DNA from: Pseudomonadota bacterium
GTDB taxonomy: Bacteria; Pseudomonadota; Gammaproteobacteria; Xanthomonadales; Xanthomonadaceae
Reading direction: 5' to 3'
Assembly: GCA_023393895.1 (NCBI GenBank)
Contig: JAEXBT010000033.1
Span: 1-18,370, forward strand
Length of the DNA stretch: 18,370 nt
Position 1 is the first letter of the stretch. The number at the start of each line of letters is the position of its first letter. Below, piece after piece: positions 17,523 to 18,370 of the stretch. The position numbers and the translations under genes are program-made. A model generated the notes under the pieces. The model saw only the letters and a list, made by a program, of their open reading frames with translations. It had not been told where the DNA came from and made no database searches.

Positions 17523-18008
17523 CTAATCGCCGCGCACTGCAGCCTCGATGGCGGCAATGTCGATCTTTTGCATCGTCATCATCGCCTCGAACGCGCGACG
17601 CGCGGTCGCCGGATCGGGGTGGGCGACCGCCCGGGTCAGGGCGCGCGGGGTGATCTGCCACCACACGCCCCAACGGTCACGGCACCAGCCGCAGGCATTG
17701 GCTTCGCCGCCGTTGCCGACGATCGCGTCCCAGTATCGGTCGGTCTGCGCCTGGTCGTCGGTGGCGACCTGAAACGAGAAGGCCATCCCGTGCGCGGTCC
17801 CGGGCCCGCCATTGAGCCCGATGCAGGGAATCCCGAGCACGCGGAACTGCACCAGCAGTACGTCGCCCTGCCTGCCGGCGGGATAATCCGCCGGCGCACG
17901 ATGCACGGCGTCCACTGAGGTATCAGGAAATGTAGCTGCGTAGAACTCGGCCGCTTCCAGCGCGTCGCGGTCGTACCAGAGGCATACGGTGTTGGGGGCG
18001 ATGGCCAT
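17523..18008 (-). CDS. PhnB-like VOC protein (3-demethylubiquinone methyltransferase-like fold)
   Basis: The 161-residue protein matches the PhnB/3-dmu-9_3-mt branch of the VOC fold: TVCLWYDRDALEAAEFYAATFPDTSV at the start, VQFRVLGIPCIGLNGGP, HGMAFSFQVATDDQAQTDRYWDAIV, and CGWCRDRWGVWWQITPRAL at the centre of the second module. The end ARRAFEAMMTMQKIDIAAIEAA is the family's typical C-terminal helix, in which repeated Met residues are common. Despite the family name these are not true methyltransferases, since no S-adenosylmethionine site is present. The ATG at 18008 has GAGGTGA close upstream (three-base gap from the end of that element). It starts eight bases after the preceding VOC gene. 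Confidence 0.9.
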   Translation of the reverse strand: MAIAPNTVCLWYDRDALEAAEFYAATFPDTSVDAVHRAPADYPAGRQGDVLLVQFRVLGIPCIGLNGGPGTAHGMAFSFQVATDDQAQTDRYWDAIVGNGGEANACGWCRDRWGVWWQITPRALTRAVAHPDPATARRAFEAMMTMQKIDIAAIEAAVRGD

Positions 18009-18016
18009 CGCTCACC

Positions 18017-18370
18017 TCAGTTCGTCGAGTGCACGCCGAACATGTTGCCGTCCGGGTCGATGCCGATACCGCAGAAGCCGTGCGGTCCGAGCGAGAACTT
18101 CTCCTTGAAGAGCTTGCCGCCGGCCGCTTCGACCCGGCCCAGCTCCACCGCACAGTCCTCCGATGCGAAGTAGACCATCGTGCTGCCGCCCGATGGCACG
18201 CCTTTCATCCTGACCAGCGCGCCACCGGCCCCGAGACGCTTCTCGTCCATGGGGAACGCCATCATCTGCATGCCCTCGGTGGCAGGGTCGGCGCCGGGCT
18301 CACCCAATGGCTCTAGCGTGAGGCCAAGCACCTGCTCATAGAAGCGGGCGGCACGGGCCAGGTCCTGGAC
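18017..18370 (-). CDS. VOC-fold protein (N-terminus cut by window edge)
   Basis: The frame is open from the window edge at 18370 to the TGA at 18017-18019, giving 117 visible residues with no certain start. The visible N-terminal part, VQDLARAARFYEQVLGLTLEP, is the first helix-strand of a glyoxalase module and implies that only about 10-15 residues are missing. AVELGRVEAAGGKLFKEKFSLGPHGFCGIGIDPDGNMFGVHSTN closes the second module. This form is typical of YdeN/BphC-like VOC proteins (about 125-130 residues). It is the first visible gene of the six-gene run and may not be the first gene of the operon. Confidence 0.85.
   Translation of the reverse strand, partial: VQDLARAARFYEQVLGLTLEPLGEPGADPATEGMQMMAFPMDEKRLGAGGALVRMKGVPSGGSTMVYFASEDCAVELGRVEAAGGKLFKEKFSLGPHGFCGIGIDPDGNMFGVHSTN

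Overview
The window is chromosomal DNA of a high-GC gammaproteobacterium. Gene content and protein style point to the Xanthomonadaceae/Lysobacteraceae group (Xanthomonas, Stenotrophomonas, Lysobacter, Luteimonas relatives): a long-form biosynthetic arginine decarboxylase near spermidine synthase, aceB-aceA with a divergent LysR regulator, ubiK beside comM, and TAnnnT-like -10 boxes with weak -35 boxes. This placement is inference from recognised families, not from a search. There is no sign of phage, insertion sequence, CRISPR, tRNA or rRNA. Coding density is very high and no gene-free stretch exceeds about 165 bases.

Layout. 1-361: the C-terminal end of a SPOR-domain (FtsN-like) envelope protein. 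435-2727 (+): a chain of four genes, namely an unrecognised small protein with a histone-H1-like basic tail, an ICMT-family membrane methyltransferase, a YdfG dehydrogenase and a YdcZ-family membrane protein. The first pair and the last pair each share an ATGA overlap. 2700-6638: a polyamine block with speA (-) and speE (+) facing away from each other and a stress-type SDR with a basic N-terminal tail sitting between them. 6712-7464 (+): a PAP2-type phosphatase whose motif-2 histidine appears to be missing. 7472-7810 (-): a PII signal protein. 7976-9884 (+): ubiK and comM. 9962-11716 (+): a CvrA/NhaP2 K+/H+ antiporter starting with TTG. 11774-14754 (-): the glyoxylate shunt operon aceB-aceA. 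14878-15843 (+): its divergent LysR-type regulator. 15870-18370 (-): a tight run of six small genes (three PhnB/glyoxalase-like VOC proteins, a further VOC protein cut by the window edge counted among them, one SRPBCC/AHSA1 protein and one YbaA/DUF1428 protein).

How the parts work together. SpeA makes agmatine from arginine and SpeE makes spermidine from putrescine; the enzymes that join these steps are not in the window. AceA and AceB form the complete glyoxylate shunt for growth on acetate or fatty acids, and the AT-rich 123-base gap between aceB and the LysR gene holds nested dyads that also provide two opposed consensus TTGACA boxes. The six-gene VOC/SRPBCC/YbaA run looks like one transcription unit of ligand-binding or detoxification proteins with no known joint function; its promoter and any regulator lie beyond base 18370. 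It and the aceB/LysR control region are the best candidates for something undescribed.
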